Origin: Rhizobium sp. LC145
Lineage (GTDB): Bacteria > Pseudomonadota > Alphaproteobacteria > Rhizobiales > Rhizobiaceae
NCBI RefSeq assembly: GCF_001005825.1
Contig: NZ_LBHV01000004.1
Coordinates: forward strand, 620,001-684,000
DNA length: 64,000 nucleotides
Reading direction: 5' to 3'
The number at the start of each line of letters is the position of its first letter. Position 1 is the stretch's first letter. The position numbers and the translations under genes are program-made. Shown in pieces: positions 54,540 to 63,782 of this stretch. Under the pieces are notes generated by a model. That model made no database searches. It was not told the DNA's origin and saw only the letters and a list, made by a program, of their open reading frames with translations.

Positions 54540-55727
54540 TCAGGATTGGACGGTTGAGACGACCGGGCTGGTTGCCCGTGAGGATCGCCCGGAGCCGAGC
54601 GCCGCGAGCTTGCCGACAAGCGCGCGGCATTCCGCCGGTCCGGTTACCCATTGCGAACGCTCCACCGATGCGAGGCGGGTAAAGAGCGTTGCGTAACGGG
54701 CGGCATCCATCGTTTCAAAAAGTGTCACCAGTTCGTCAGGATCGGCACTTTTCAGTGTCAATCCTATGCCCCGCTCCTGAACGAAGCGTCCGGTTTCGGT
54801 CCGGGAGAGCGCAATCGGCACGGCGCCGTGCAGGCCGCCTTCGTAAAGCCTGTTCGGCAGAAGCCATTCGGAATTCAGCCCTTCCTCGAAGAAATCGATC
54901 GCCCAGGTGAACTGAACGTCGTCATAGATCGCCGCCAGATCCTCCGGGTTTCGATAGGCGCCATGGAATTCGACATGAGGCGCTGCCTTCACGATCGCGT
55001 CGAAATCGGAAAATTCACTGTAGGCGGGCCGACCGCGCAGAACGATCTCCACGCGGCCGTCCATCCGTCTTGCAAATTCCACGAGGCGTTCCAGCGACTT
55101 GCGGCAGCGAAGCGCTCCGAACCAGCCGATGCGCCACGGCTTTCCCGGAGCCGGCGGCCGGGCGGCCGGCGGGCTCGGCGCAGAAGAGGAATCGAGTTCG
55201 AGCACCTTGTTTTCAAGAAGCAGGACCGGCAGGTTCAGCGCGGAGCGAGGTTTAAAGTAGTTTTCGACGAAAGCCGGCGAACTGGTGATCAGCAGTCGCG
55301 CATGCCGCCCATAATACCATTCCGCCAGCCTCAGAATGCGGCCCTTTACACCTTCGTCGAGCAGCAGCCGGTGAATGTCGAGGCATTCGTAGACGATCGG
55401 AACGCCGCCACCGAAGAGCGAGGCGGCACTGCCGGCAAGCGCCAGCGTCTCGAGGTTTCGCGCGATGATGACATCCGGTTTCGGAACGCCCGCAAGAAGG
55501 GTTTTCAGCTTCGAACGGGCGGAGACCACCGCACCGATCCGCTGAGCGAAGCGGCCGTCGGCGGTCCTGCCGAGCTCGATGGTGGTGACATCCGGATCCT
55601 CCGCCAGCAGGCTCTCCCCCCGCACGAATCCGGCGATGGTGAGCGTCGCCCCTCCCGTCTTGAGAGTCAGCACGCGCCGCCGGATGGCCGCATCGGCGAG
55701 ATCATGTGCCAGATAGAGGATATGCAT
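54540..55727 (-). CDS. exoL: Succinoglycan glucosyltransferase ExoL
   Basis: A 395-residue GT-B-type glycosyltransferase: MHILYLAHDLADAAIRRRVLTLKTGG and WRIGWFGALRCRKSLERLVEFAR at the donor domain. The LPNRLYEGGLHGAVPIALSRTETG block matches the C-terminal donor site. By position it is ExoL, which adds the third sugar. I prefer the ATG at 55727 because the protein then starts at the first beta strand; an ATG at 55748 would add seven residues. It lies 45 bp downstream of exoK. Confidence 0.9.
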   Translation of the reverse strand: MHILYLAHDLADAAIRRRVLTLKTGGATLTIAGFVRGESLLAEDPDVTTIELGRTADGRFAQRIGAVVSARSKLKTLLAGVPKPDVIIARNLETLALAGSAASLFGGGVPIVYECLDIHRLLLDEGVKGRILRLAEWYYGRHARLLITSSPAFVENYFKPRSALNLPVLLLENKVLELDSSSAPSPPAARPPAPGKPWRIGWFGALRCRKSLERLVEFARRMDGRVEIVLRGRPAYSEFSDFDAIVKAAPHVEFHGAYRNPEDLAAIYDDVQFTWAIDFFEEGLNSEWLLPNRLYEGGLHGAVPIALSRTETGRFVQERGIGLTLKSADPDELVTLFETMDAARYATLFTRLASVERSQWVTGPAECRALVGKLAALGSGRSSRATSPVVSTVQS

Positions 55728-55772
55728 GGTCACTCGTTCCAACTCCATTCTTCGTGGGGAGAGCCGACCCGT

Positions 55773-56573
55773 TCAGTCGAGCTTGCAGACTACGGATTCA
55801 GGAAAGTGGCAGTCTTCTCCGAGCGCCGTGAACGCCACGCGGTCGATGCTCATGGAAACCGGGCCGTTATAGGAGAACGGCCCCATCCAGCTCGTCAGCG
55901 TATCCGAACCCCATAGGCTCAGGAATATCTTCTGGGCGTTGGAGGGGATCTTCGCCGGATCCGTCACTTCCTGCACCAACTCGCCGTTCACGAAATAGCG
56001 CAGACGGTTCTCTTCCCAGATGAAGGCATAATCGTTGAAGTCCTTGTCGGCGCCGTTGGCGACAGGCACGAGCTTTTCATTGCCGCCCTTGCCGGAGATG
56101 TACTGATTGACCTGCACCTCACCGGTGTTCTTGCCGAGGACTTCGAAATCGATCTCGTCATGCGGCTTCTGGTCCACCGGACCGATATAACCGAAGAAGG
56201 CGGAGTTCAGGCCGGAGCCGGTGGCCGTCTTCATCCGCACCTCATAGGTGCCGTAGCCAAAGCGGGCTCGGGTCTGTATCTCGCCGCAAGCATAGTTTCG
56301 CTCGCCGGCAGCCGCCTCGACGAACCCGAGCTGAAGCACGCCGTTTTCGACGCTCACCTGCTTTTTCGACCAAGTGCAGTTCTGATGGCTGCCGTTGCTC
56401 CATCCATCGGAGACATACCAGAACGAGGTATCCAGCCGATCGAAATTCTCGACGAAGGACGTTCCGTTCGCGTCGTCTTGAGCGGACACAGCCGGAGCCG
56501 CAATGCCGAAGCTTAGAGCAAGAGCGAGGGCGCCCGATTTGCAGGTTCGTCGAAAATGCGGGGAGTTCATCAT
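55773..56573 (-). CDS. exoK: Endo-beta-1,3-1,4-glucanase (succinoglycan depolymerase)
   Basis: A 266-residue secreted GH16 enzyme. The signal peptide is about residues 1-31 (GALALALSFGIAAPAVSAQ). The catalytic motif DEIDFEVLG carries E140 (nucleophile), D142 and E144 (acid/base). ExoK cleaves nascent succinoglycan to low-molecular-weight forms. The ATG at 56573 has AGAGGTG 7 bp upstream and is preferred over a GTG at 56582 that would overlap the exoH stop. It is transcribed directly after exoH. Confidence 0.94.
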   Translation of the reverse strand: MMNSPHFRRTCKSGALALALSFGIAAPAVSAQDDANGTSFVENFDRLDTSFWYVSDGWSNGSHQNCTWSKKQVSVENGVLQLGFVEAAAGERNYACGEIQTRARFGYGTYEVRMKTATGSGLNSAFFGYIGPVDQKPHDEIDFEVLGKNTGEVQVNQYISGKGGNEKLVPVANGADKDFNDYAFIWEENRLRYFVNGELVQEVTDPAKIPSNAQKIFLSLWGSDTLTSWMGPFSYNGPVSMSIDRVAFTALGEDCHFPESVVCKLD

Positions 56574-56578
56574 GGCGT

Positions 56579-57724
56579 TCACCTCTGCTGTTGTACTATT
56601 GCCTCGCCGGCCACGCTCGGGCCGACGGGTGTGCGTTCTTCGTCTGACCCCGGAGGCAAACGCTTGCGCCCCCGGCTACCCGTCAGCACCTGGTAGAGTG
56701 ACGGCGCCATGCGCAGAACGAGGCGGTTCGAAACGATGAGAACGAGAAAGACGAGAGAGATCGCGCCGACATAGAAATAGGGATAGGCGTCTTCGCTGCC
56801 GACCCGGTTCCAGACCATCCAGAGAAGAACCAGCAGCGGATAATGGCCGCAGAACATCCAGAAGCTGAGACTTCCGGTGCCTGCGAGCTTCTTGCCGACC
56901 GAACTTCGAATGAGGAAGGAAGACATCAGCCAGAACCCGATGGCGCCGACGATCGCGAGTGTGTTGCGGCCAAGCTCGAGCCAGAAGGGGAAATCCGGAC
57001 CGGTATGATATTGCCCGATGGCGAGCAGCATGGCCGCGGCCAGAACCGCGATGGAGCCCACGAGCGCGTATCCGTCCAATGCTTTCGGATCGAATTGCCG
57101 GAGGGCAAGGAAGATGCCGAAGGTGAAGCTGAACAGGATCGACTTCTTCAGCACGATACCCATGGTCACATCCGGCAGGATCGCCAGCAGGAACAGCACG
57201 GACAGGGTGATGGCCGCATAGCGGCGCACCAGAAACGCCAATATGGGAGAAAGCAGAATGCAGACCACCAGGTCACGCAGGAAATAGAGCGGCAGGTTGA
57301 TCGGGAAACCTTCCGCTGCCACGGCATGGCTCGCGAATTCGCGGGGCGAGGCGCTCCACAGGTCCGGGAAATAGCCATCTCCGATTCCCACGTGTTGCAT
57401 CGCCAGGACGGTGGCCAGAAGCACGCCGTTCCAAAGGAGAAACGGAAGCAGGACGGTCTTCGCCTTCGAACGCAAGACCTTTCCATAGTCGAACGCCTGC
57501 CGCCCCCGCTGGAACAGGAGATAGCCGGAAATTACGCTGAGGCACGGCACGCCGATGCGGAACAGGCTATCGCCGATGAAAACCCGCAACCAGTCGAACA
57601 GGCCATTCGCCCCCAGGAAGGGGCTCGTTGCCGGATTGTGAGGCACGTGTACGAAGACAATGCCCGAGATCAGGACGATCCGCATCAAATTGATACGGGA
57701 GGAGATGTTCTGATCGACAGTCAA
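56579..57724 (-). CDS. exoH: Succinoglycan succinyltransferase
   Basis: A 381-residue integral membrane acyltransferase-3 family protein with about ten hydrophobic segments. The N-terminal block INLMRIVLISGIVFVHVPHNP contains the histidine of the R/H active-site pair. FRIGVPCLSVISGYLLF is also a family signature. In S. meliloti ExoH adds succinyl groups to the octasaccharide, needed for depolymerisation by ExoK and for nodule invasion. It is the first gene of the exoH-K-L-A-M-O-N-P unit. Confidence 0.93.
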   Translation of the reverse strand: MTVDQNISSRINLMRIVLISGIVFVHVPHNPATSPFLGANGLFDWLRVFIGDSLFRIGVPCLSVISGYLLFQRGRQAFDYGKVLRSKAKTVLLPFLLWNGVLLATVLAMQHVGIGDGYFPDLWSASPREFASHAVAAEGFPINLPLYFLRDLVVCILLSPILAFLVRRYAAITLSVLFLLAILPDVTMGIVLKKSILFSFTFGIFLALRQFDPKALDGYALVGSIAVLAAAMLLAIGQYHTGPDFPFWLELGRNTLAIVGAIGFWLMSSFLIRSSVGKKLAGTGSLSFWMFCGHYPLLVLLWMVWNRVGSEDAYPYFYVGAISLVFLVLIVSNRLVLRMAPSLYQVLTGSRGRKRLPPGSDEERTPVGPSVAGEAIVQQQR

Positions 57725-58109
57725 AACGAGTCACTCCTTTTGGGGCTGTGCCTCCCGTCACCGCCATTTCAATCAGAGCAGACTTGAGCCCGCAACGAAA
57801 AGGATCATATCCAGTTTGGTACAAAATGTGGCGGTGCAGCAAAAATTGTAGGGGCTTACGAAAACGGCCGTCATGATAGTGTCACCTAACGCATCGACCG
57901 ATGATCTAAATCGCTCCTCCAGTCGCATGAGAACGCTTGGAACCTCGATTAAATTCGAAAGTGCTTATTTTGCATTCTACCGCACTGCAGCATCACCAAA
58001 AATAAATTTCCGGTGATGTGGAAAAGTTCCGTTTCGAGCCCGCGGGAAGACGCGCACGCGCGCCATCGCGACTCAAATGTGGCGAAATGTGGGCAATTGA
58101 GAGGCAAAC
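57725..58109. promoter_or_regulatory. exoH upstream region (no exoI gene)
   Basis: This 385-bp gap is AT-richer than its surroundings and shows no credible gene; exoI, which I recall near exoT in S. meliloti, is absent. It must hold the exoH operon promoter. It contains an inverted repeat CATCACC (57991-57997)/GGTGATG (58012-58018) around an AT-rich centre. It also has the 12-mer GCACTGCAGCAT (57982-57993), which occurs again upstream of exoY (63393-63404). exoT ends at its right edge. Confidence 0.55.
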
Positions 58110-59594
58110 TCAAGCCGAAGAGATCGCGCTCTCCGGGGCAATTCCACGCCGGCGAACCATCTGGAAAATTTTTCGCAGCAGCGCCCGTTCGGTGACCAAC
58201 ACCAGCACCCCATAGAGCACGGCGCCGACGATCCCGCCCGCCGCCACCTGCAGATAGGGATTGGTTAACTGTGATTCGAAGGCATGCAGGAAGAACCGAA
58301 CGCCAAGCCCCATCGCAAGCGCGGTCACCATGGAACGGCTGGTGGTCATCAGCCCCTTGAAGAATGGGATGTCGTCGACCCTGAAGACCGCCCAGGAATA
58401 ACCGAAGAGGGTGATGGCGTTGACGACGCAGAGCGCGACCATGGCGTCGACGAGATCGCCCCAATAGGCGGCCCCGGCGATCGCCACCGTGGTCGCGATC
58501 GCGCGGATGACGGCCGACCAGAACAGGACCTGCCCGTGCCCCGTGCCCTTGAGATAGGGGATGAAGGTGCTGCAGGGCGTGACGATCGCCTTCGAAACCG
58601 CCAGCAAGCCGAGTACCGGCCAGGCATAAGCCCATTGGGGACCGAAAAGCACCAGCATGGCCGGTTCCGCGATGGCCCACAGACCGAACATCGCCGGCGC
58701 CAGCAGCACCGTCGTCACCTGCGTGCTCAGCATCAGGGCATCCGAGCGGCGCTTGCGGTCATCGCCCATGAGGCTGAATGCCGGAAAAAGCACGCCCATG
58801 ACGGCCGAAAGAACGACCTGGTTGGGAATACTGGCGAACCGGTTCGCGGCGGAAAAAGCGCCAGCATCGCTGAGGCCGAGAAGACGCGCGATAACGATCA
58901 TCGGCGACTGGAAAGTAACGAAATTGGCGATTTCGGAGCCCATGATACCCGAAGTGAAGGACAGCAGGGGAACGATCTTGCGCGGCTTCATGACGAAGCG
59001 CGGCACATAGCCCGAGACGAAATAAAGGCCGACGAGCCGGATCAGCGCGGAGGAGAAGAGTTGCACCACGAGCGCCCATACTCCGAAGCCGAAATAGGCG
59101 AGCGCCACGGCGAGGAGCGCGGCGGCGCATTCGGAAACCGTGCTGAGAACCGCATCCTTGCTGAAATTCATCTGCCGCGCGAGCAGCGAATAGGCGACAT
59201 CACCGGCAAGCTGGAGCGGAATGAGCAGTGCCATGATCCGCAAAAGATAGGCGCTTTCGGCCGCTCCCATCAGCACAGCAAGCTCGTCGGACCACCAGAA
59301 AAGCGCAAGCGCCATCAGGCAGGCCATGGCCAGATTCGCCCAGAAGACCGTATGGACGGTCTCGTCATCCCCTTCCCTGTCGACCACCAGGGCGGACGTC
59401 AAACCCGCGCCGCCGATCATGGCCAGAAACTGCACCACGGTGAGCGCAACCGCGACCGCGCCAAAGTCCTCCGGCGTCAGCAGCCGCGCCAGAATAGGCA
59501 CCGTGACAAATTTCAGCCCGAATGTCGCGGTCTTTGATAGCACGCTCCAGCCGACGTTGGTCGTGATCGTTTTCACGCCTTGCGTTGGAGGCAT
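58110..59594 (-). CDS. exoT: Succinoglycan export flippase-like protein
   Basis: A 494-residue polytopic membrane protein of the Wzx/polysaccharide-export (MOP) family with about twelve to fourteen hydrophobic segments. The N-terminal block FGLKFVTVPILARLLTPEDFGAVAVALTVVQF is typical. ExoT acts with ExoP and ExoQ in translocation and production of succinoglycan in S. meliloti. AGGA precedes the ATG. It is read on the minus strand and diverges from exoW across 110 bp. Confidence 0.93.
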   Translation of the reverse strand: MPPTQGVKTITTNVGWSVLSKTATFGLKFVTVPILARLLTPEDFGAVAVALTVVQFLAMIGGAGLTSALVVDREGDDETVHTVFWANLAMACLMALALFWWSDELAVLMGAAESAYLLRIMALLIPLQLAGDVAYSLLARQMNFSKDAVLSTVSECAAALLAVALAYFGFGVWALVVQLFSSALIRLVGLYFVSGYVPRFVMKPRKIVPLLSFTSGIMGSEIANFVTFQSPMIVIARLLGLSDAGAFSAANRFASIPNQVVLSAVMGVLFPAFSLMGDDRKRRSDALMLSTQVTTVLLAPAMFGLWAIAEPAMLVLFGPQWAYAWPVLGLLAVSKAIVTPCSTFIPYLKGTGHGQVLFWSAVIRAIATTVAIAGAAYWGDLVDAMVALCVVNAITLFGYSWAVFRVDDIPFFKGLMTTSRSMVTALAMGLGVRFFLHAFESQLTNPYLQVAAGGIVGAVLYGVLVLVTERALLRKIFQMVRRRGIAPESAISSA

Positions 59595-59704
59595 ATCTAG
59601 ATTCCTATAGCTGGAGTTTACCGGAATACGGCACGAACTGCCGCTTACCCAAGCCCGACGAGGTCCTCGGCGGGCAATTCTTTGAAGAAAGCAGGGGCGA
59701 AAGA

Positions 59705-60673
59705 ATGGCGACGTTCACGGTTGTTATCCCATTTTACCAGAAAGAATCCGGAATATTGCGCCGCGCGCTGAAATCGGTCTTCGAGCAAAGCTTTCAGGAT
59801 TTTGATATCATCGTCGTGGACGACGAGTCACCCCTCCCCGCGGATATCGAGCTTCAACCTCTTGAAGAAGAGCAGAAATCCCGCATCAAGGTGGTCAAGC
59901 AGGCGAATGCCGGCCCGGGCGGCGCGCGCAACACGGGCCTTGATAACGTGCCGGCCTCCACCCGTTTCGTGGCCCTTCTCGATTCCGACGATCTATGGCT
60001 GCCGCATCACCTGCAGAACGCTTACGACACCATGACCCGCTTCGATGCAGAGTGCTACTGGGCCTCGATGCAGGCAAGCGACGATTTCTACTACCACTTC
60101 GGCATGGCGGAACTCGAGCGGCAGGAAGGCGGCACACGTCTCAGCGAAGCCCCGCTGGTGATCGAGATGCCGGACCTCGCAAGCGTGATGCTGAAGAACT
60201 GGAGCTTCCTGCATCTCTCCTGCATGGTGATCGGACGCAAACTCTTTGAGAACGTCCGCTTCGAGCCGTCGCTGCGCCTTGCGGCCGAGGACGTGCTGTT
60301 CTTCTGCGATTGCATCCTCAAGGCGAACCGCACCCTGCTGTGCGACGAAGACGGTGCGACCCGCGGCAGGGGCCTCAACATCTTCCACAGCATCGACAAC
60401 CAATCGCCCCAGTTCCTGCGCCAGCAATTCAATACCTGGGTCGCGCTCGACACCCTGGAACAACGTTTTGCGGCACGTCCGAAAGACGTCGCGTCGATCG
60501 CCTCCTACAAGAACACCACGAGGCGGCAGGCCCTGTGGAGCCAGGCGGGCCTCGTCAAGCGCCGTAGGGTGCCCGATTTGAGCCTGCTCGCACGCTGGGC
60601 CGTTCGCGATCCCGGCCTCTTGCGGGCCGCCTTCGAACTCGGCGCCGGAAAGTTCAGCCGCGCCGGGCGCTGA
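59705..60673 (+). CDS. exoW: Succinoglycan glucosyltransferase ExoW
   Basis: A 322-residue GT2 enzyme: FTVVIPFYQKESGILRRALKSVFEQSFQDFDIIVVDDES and FVALLDSDDLWLPHHL with the DxD motif. By sequence and position it is ExoW, adding a late glucose of the side chain. The start at 59705 has GGGGCGAAAGA upstream; the open frame before it crosses the exoT promoter region and is not coding. It is followed after 54 bp by exoV on the same strand. Confidence 0.93.
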   Translation: MATFTVVIPFYQKESGILRRALKSVFEQSFQDFDIIVVDDESPLPADIELQPLEEEQKSRIKVVKQANAGPGGARNTGLDNVPASTRFVALLDSDDLWLPHHLQNAYDTMTRFDAECYWASMQASDDFYYHFGMAELERQEGGTRLSEAPLVIEMPDLASVMLKNWSFLHLSCMVIGRKLFENVRFEPSLRLAAEDVLFFCDCILKANRTLLCDEDGATRGRGLNIFHSIDNQSPQFLRQQFNTWVALDTLEQRFAARPKDVASIASYKNTTRRQALWSQAGLVKRRRVPDLSLLARWAVRDPGLLRAAFELGAGKFSRAGR

Positions 60674-60727
60674 CCGCATGGCGACATCCAGTCATCCATT
60701 CTTAGAAACCCTCCCGAGGAGGCCATC

Positions 60728-61675
60728 ATGAAGCCCTACTACTGGGAATCGCATCACGGAAACTTCGGCGACGACCTCAATCTCTGGCTATGGGATTTCC
60801 TCCTGCCGGGGTTCCGGGAGGTGCAGCCAGATATGCTGCTTGTCGGGGTCGGAACCGTTCTTACCCCTGATCTTCTGCCGGCCGGCACCCGCAAGCTGGT
60901 GATCGGCAGCGGCACCGGCTACGGTGCGCAGCCGGATGTGAGCGACACGACGGAATGGGACGTCCGCTGCGTGCGCGGCCCGCTGACCGCCAGCAAGCTC
61001 GGGCTTCCGCCGGAGCGCGCGATCACCGATCCAGCGGTCATGATTTCCGACATGCCGGAATTCCAGAACCTGCCGAAGCTTCACCAGAAAACCTTCGTTC
61101 CCCACTGGGAATCGGCCGAATTCGGCATGTGGGAGGCGGTTTGCGAGCCAGCCGGCCTCACCTATCTCGATCCGCGCGGCGAAGCGAAATCCGTCATCCG
61201 CCACATTGCGCAATCGGAACTCGTGATCGCCGAATCCATGCACGGCGCGATCCTTGCCGACGCCTTCCGGGTGCCCTGGATTGCGGTCAGCACCTCGCGC
61301 GCGATCAACAGCTTCAAGTGGACCGATTGGGCAAGCACCGTTGGCGCGACCTATAGGCCCCGCCATGTCCCGGTTTCGACCCGCGCGGAAGCGATCGCCA
61401 AGCGTTCGCGTTTCTGGGGCATGCGCTTCGATGCCCAGGGAGCCGCAGCAGCCCCGAATACCGGCCACCAGCAAAGCGATGAAGTGCTGACGCGGCCTGC
61501 GCCATCCGGGCCCGGCCTCAAAGGCATGGCGAAGCAGCTGCTCGCAGCCCCTTCCGTGCTGGCGCTCTGGCAGGCGAGCCGCGCTGAACCGCAACTGAGC
61601 TCCGACGAGGCGCTGGAACGCCAGAAAGGGCGTTTCCGCGACGTCCTGGAAGGTATCCGGCGCGATTACTTCTGA
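60728..61675 (+). CDS. exoV: Succinoglycan pyruvyltransferase
   Basis: A 315-residue polysaccharide pyruvyl transferase. MKPYYWESHHGNFGDDLNLWLWDFLLPGF, VGVGTVLTP, VRGPLTASKLGLP and ESMHGAILADAFRVPWIAV are the family blocks. It transfers a ketal-linked pyruvyl group from phosphoenolpyruvate to the terminal glucose. GAGGAGG lies 5 bp before the ATG. Its 3' end overlaps the 3' end of exoU by 10 bp on the opposite strand. Confidence 0.95.
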   Translation: MKPYYWESHHGNFGDDLNLWLWDFLLPGFREVQPDMLLVGVGTVLTPDLLPAGTRKLVIGSGTGYGAQPDVSDTTEWDVRCVRGPLTASKLGLPPERAITDPAVMISDMPEFQNLPKLHQKTFVPHWESAEFGMWEAVCEPAGLTYLDPRGEAKSVIRHIAQSELVIAESMHGAILADAFRVPWIAVSTSRAINSFKWTDWASTVGATYRPRHVPVSTRAEAIAKRSRFWGMRFDAQGAAAAPNTGHQQSDEVLTRPAPSGPGLKGMAKQLLAAPSVLALWQASRAEPQLSSDEALERQKGRFRDVLEGIRRDYF

Positions 61676-62676
61676 GTCGCCGGAACCCCCGGCAGCAGAT
61701 AGCGGAGGTTCTGTGTGGGAGCGGGTCTGTCGAGGCCCGATCTTTTGCGCAGAGCCTCCAGCTTGTCGGAGAGAATACCCGTCGCGATTGCCGGAACCGC
61801 CATCGGCCGACGCAATGTCCAGGCAATCGCCGCCGCCTTGCCGGACTGCGCCTTCGTGTCGAGAAATGCCCGCAATTCATAGCGTTCCCGGATATGCCGC
61901 TCATGGCGGGCGATCGCCGCCCTTCCCTCAGGCGATAGCAGGCCCGGTACCGCCTGCAGCGCGCGATCGGCCTCGTAGAGCCGTCTGAGGTCTTCGGTGC
62001 GATGGCGGCCGCTGAGCGAGTCGTGGCGGACGATCGCGCCATAGCCGCAGTGTTCGATCACCGTATAGCGCGCGCCTTTCGCCAGCGCCTGGACATAGAA
62101 TTCGTAGTCCTCTCCAAGCCGCAGATCCTCGTTATACCGAAGGCCGTGCGCCTCGAGAAACGAGCGGCGGATTATCGGCTTCAGAAAGCCGATCTCACCG
62201 CGCTTGAGCCCACGCTTGGAAATGTTTCCCTCAATGAACTCGACCAGCGAGATCCGGCGAGGCCGGGGTTCGAAGCGGGCCGGCTCCACGGCCCCCGAGG
62301 AACCGTGGATGAAGGCGATATTGTCCGCAATCAGATCCCAGCCCTGCTCCTGCAGCATCGGCCTGAAGCGGCCCGGAAAGAAGAAATCGTCGGCGTCCAG
62401 AATGGCGATCAGGGGCGAGCGCGAGACCGAGATCGCGTGATTGCGCGCCGCCGAAGGCCCCCTGTTTTGGCTGAATGAGACGACGTTGAGCCGCCCCGAT
62501 CGGTCATCCGCGCGGCTTGCCGCAAGGGCCGTGTCATCCGATGATCCATCGTCGACCACCACCACTTCGGCAACCTCCGGCTCCCGCAGCGCGGAACGAA
62601 TGGCATCCCCGATAGTGCCTGCCGCGTTCTTCGCGGCGATGATGACGCAGATTGCTTCGGTCGAGGTGGCGTTCAT
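61666..62676 (-). CDS. exoU: Succinoglycan glucosyltransferase ExoU
   Basis: A 336-residue GT2 enzyme: ICVIIAAKNAAGTIGDAIRSALREP, EVVVVDDGSSDDTALAA and LIAILDADDFFFPGRFRPML with the DADD metal motif. By position it is ExoU, adding the sixth sugar. GAAGGGAAG precedes the ATG. It is a single gene transcribed towards exoV with its own promoter in the 108 bp before exoX. Confidence 0.92.
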   Translation of the reverse strand: MNATSTEAICVIIAAKNAAGTIGDAIRSALREPEVAEVVVVDDGSSDDTALAASRADDRSGRLNVVSFSQNRGPSAARNHAISVSRSPLIAILDADDFFFPGRFRPMLQEQGWDLIADNIAFIHGSSGAVEPARFEPRPRRISLVEFIEGNISKRGLKRGEIGFLKPIIRRSFLEAHGLRYNEDLRLGEDYEFYVQALAKGARYTVIEHCGYGAIVRHDSLSGRHRTEDLRRLYEADRALQAVPGLLSPEGRAAIARHERHIRERYELRAFLDTKAQSGKAAAIAWTLRRPMAVPAIATGILSDKLEALRKRSGLDRPAPTQNLRYLLPGVPATQK

Positions 62677-62784
62677 GTCACTTCCCTTCGCTTTTGTCTC
62701 GCAGACTATGAAGTGAGGAAAATGACGACTGTATGGAGGAGACCGGGGTTATGTCCACCGGCTGGGAGATTCGCGTGCTTTGCT

Positions 62785-63075
62785 TCAGTGATCGCTGATC
62801 TCGAGCTTGGCGGCGGCTTTCGCCGGAAGCTCGTCGTGCCGGCTCGCATCCCCCTTGCGCCTGATTGCTGCCGAATCCGGGGCATTTTCCTGCCGCGACA
62901 TCTTTTCGCGACGTACAAGATAGAGGACGCCAATAAAATACCCGATCTGCAACAGAACCGCACAGATCACGGTCTGTATAAAAGTCGTCAGGATGGACCC
63001 ATTGATAAAATACGAGGCGATCGCGAAAGCGAGGAGTGCCACAGTCATGCTTACAAAAACACGTGGTGCGTACAT
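62785..63075 (-). CDS. exoX: Exopolysaccharide production inhibitor ExoX
   Basis: A 96-residue inner-membrane protein with two hydrophobic helices (VFVSMTVALLAFAIASYFI and TTFIQTVICAVLLQIGYFIGVLYLV) and a charged cytoplasmic tail. The sequence and position match S. meliloti ExoX, a post-transcriptional inhibitor of succinoglycan synthesis thought to act on ExoY. The ATG at 63075 is preferred over an in-frame start at 63090 because GGGAGGA lies just before it. It diverges from exoY. Confidence 0.92.
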   Translation of the reverse strand: MYAPRVFVSMTVALLAFAIASYFINGSILTTFIQTVICAVLLQIGYFIGVLYLVRREKMSRQENAPDSAAIRRKGDASRHDELPAKAAAKLEISDH

Positions 63076-63782
63076 GAACTTTCCTCCCAAACCGATATCT
63101 TCTCAGTTTGTCGGTCCTCTTGGCTCCTCTCATCGAGAACCATATTGGGATGACTGCGATGTTTCAAGGTTTTCGACCCATCTCATGCCACGCATTTCGT
63201 GAAACTTTCGTAAGCTTTCATCGCTTTCTTGGCTACGCGAAGAACATCACGATAAGATCTTCGCCGCATTTTTGCCATCTTATCGCCCCACTTGGCCGCA
63301 TTGTTGGGGCTATCGCGGGCTCAGCCGCGGAGTTCGTCCGGAACTCCGATCAACTTTTGTTACAAACTTCTGAGCCGGCAAACTGCCTCTTTGCACTGCA
63401 GCATTGTATTGCAGTGCAAAAAACTTAGGCCTTAGGTCCTAGCGGGAAGATTCTTTGGTCGGAATTCCCTGCAACAAGCAAGCGATAAACTTGGCTTACC
63501 CATACAAGAAATCGGGGAAACACCCTTCGATCTCTCAAGACCGACCATGTTTTTCAGGAGCTTTACGCACCCACTCAAGTAATCATTTAGACGTAGGCGA
63601 GTTTTAATCGACCCGATACGGGTACAAATGCGTCTCTCGGAACCCTCCCATACCTCCAAGAGCACCTGCCCCGAAAAAAGAACATTCGCATCAAATTCAG
63701 AACACAGACATATTATCCCATCGTTACGGCATGATGCCAGCGACGGCACCGACTATCGCAAAACCTAAATGGAGTTTTCTCT
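63076..63782. promoter_or_regulatory. Long exoX-exoY intergenic control region
   Basis: This 707-bp region is clearly lower in GC than the genes around it and has no convincing coding sequence; two weak open frames lack ribosome sites and known motifs. It holds the perfect 10-bp inverted repeat TTGCACTGCA (63391-63400)/TGCAGTGCAA (63410-63419), a short repeat ACCCG-ATA-CGGGT (63611-63623), and the 12-mer GCACTGCAGCAT shared with the exoH upstream region. The dose balance of exoX and exoY sets succinoglycan output in S. meliloti, so extensive regulation here is expected. A small RNA cannot be excluded. Confidence 0.65.

Noticed and set aside
63391-63419. Possible LuxR-type quorum-sensing box
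   Set aside because: The repeat arms and the 9-base spacer do not match the usual 18-20 bp lux/tra box. I kept it only as an unassigned palindrome.
63108-63749. Two open frames of about 105 codons in the exoX-exoY region
   Set aside because: No ribosome site, no recognisable motif, unusual composition, and they lie in a region that is non-coding control DNA in related exo clusters.
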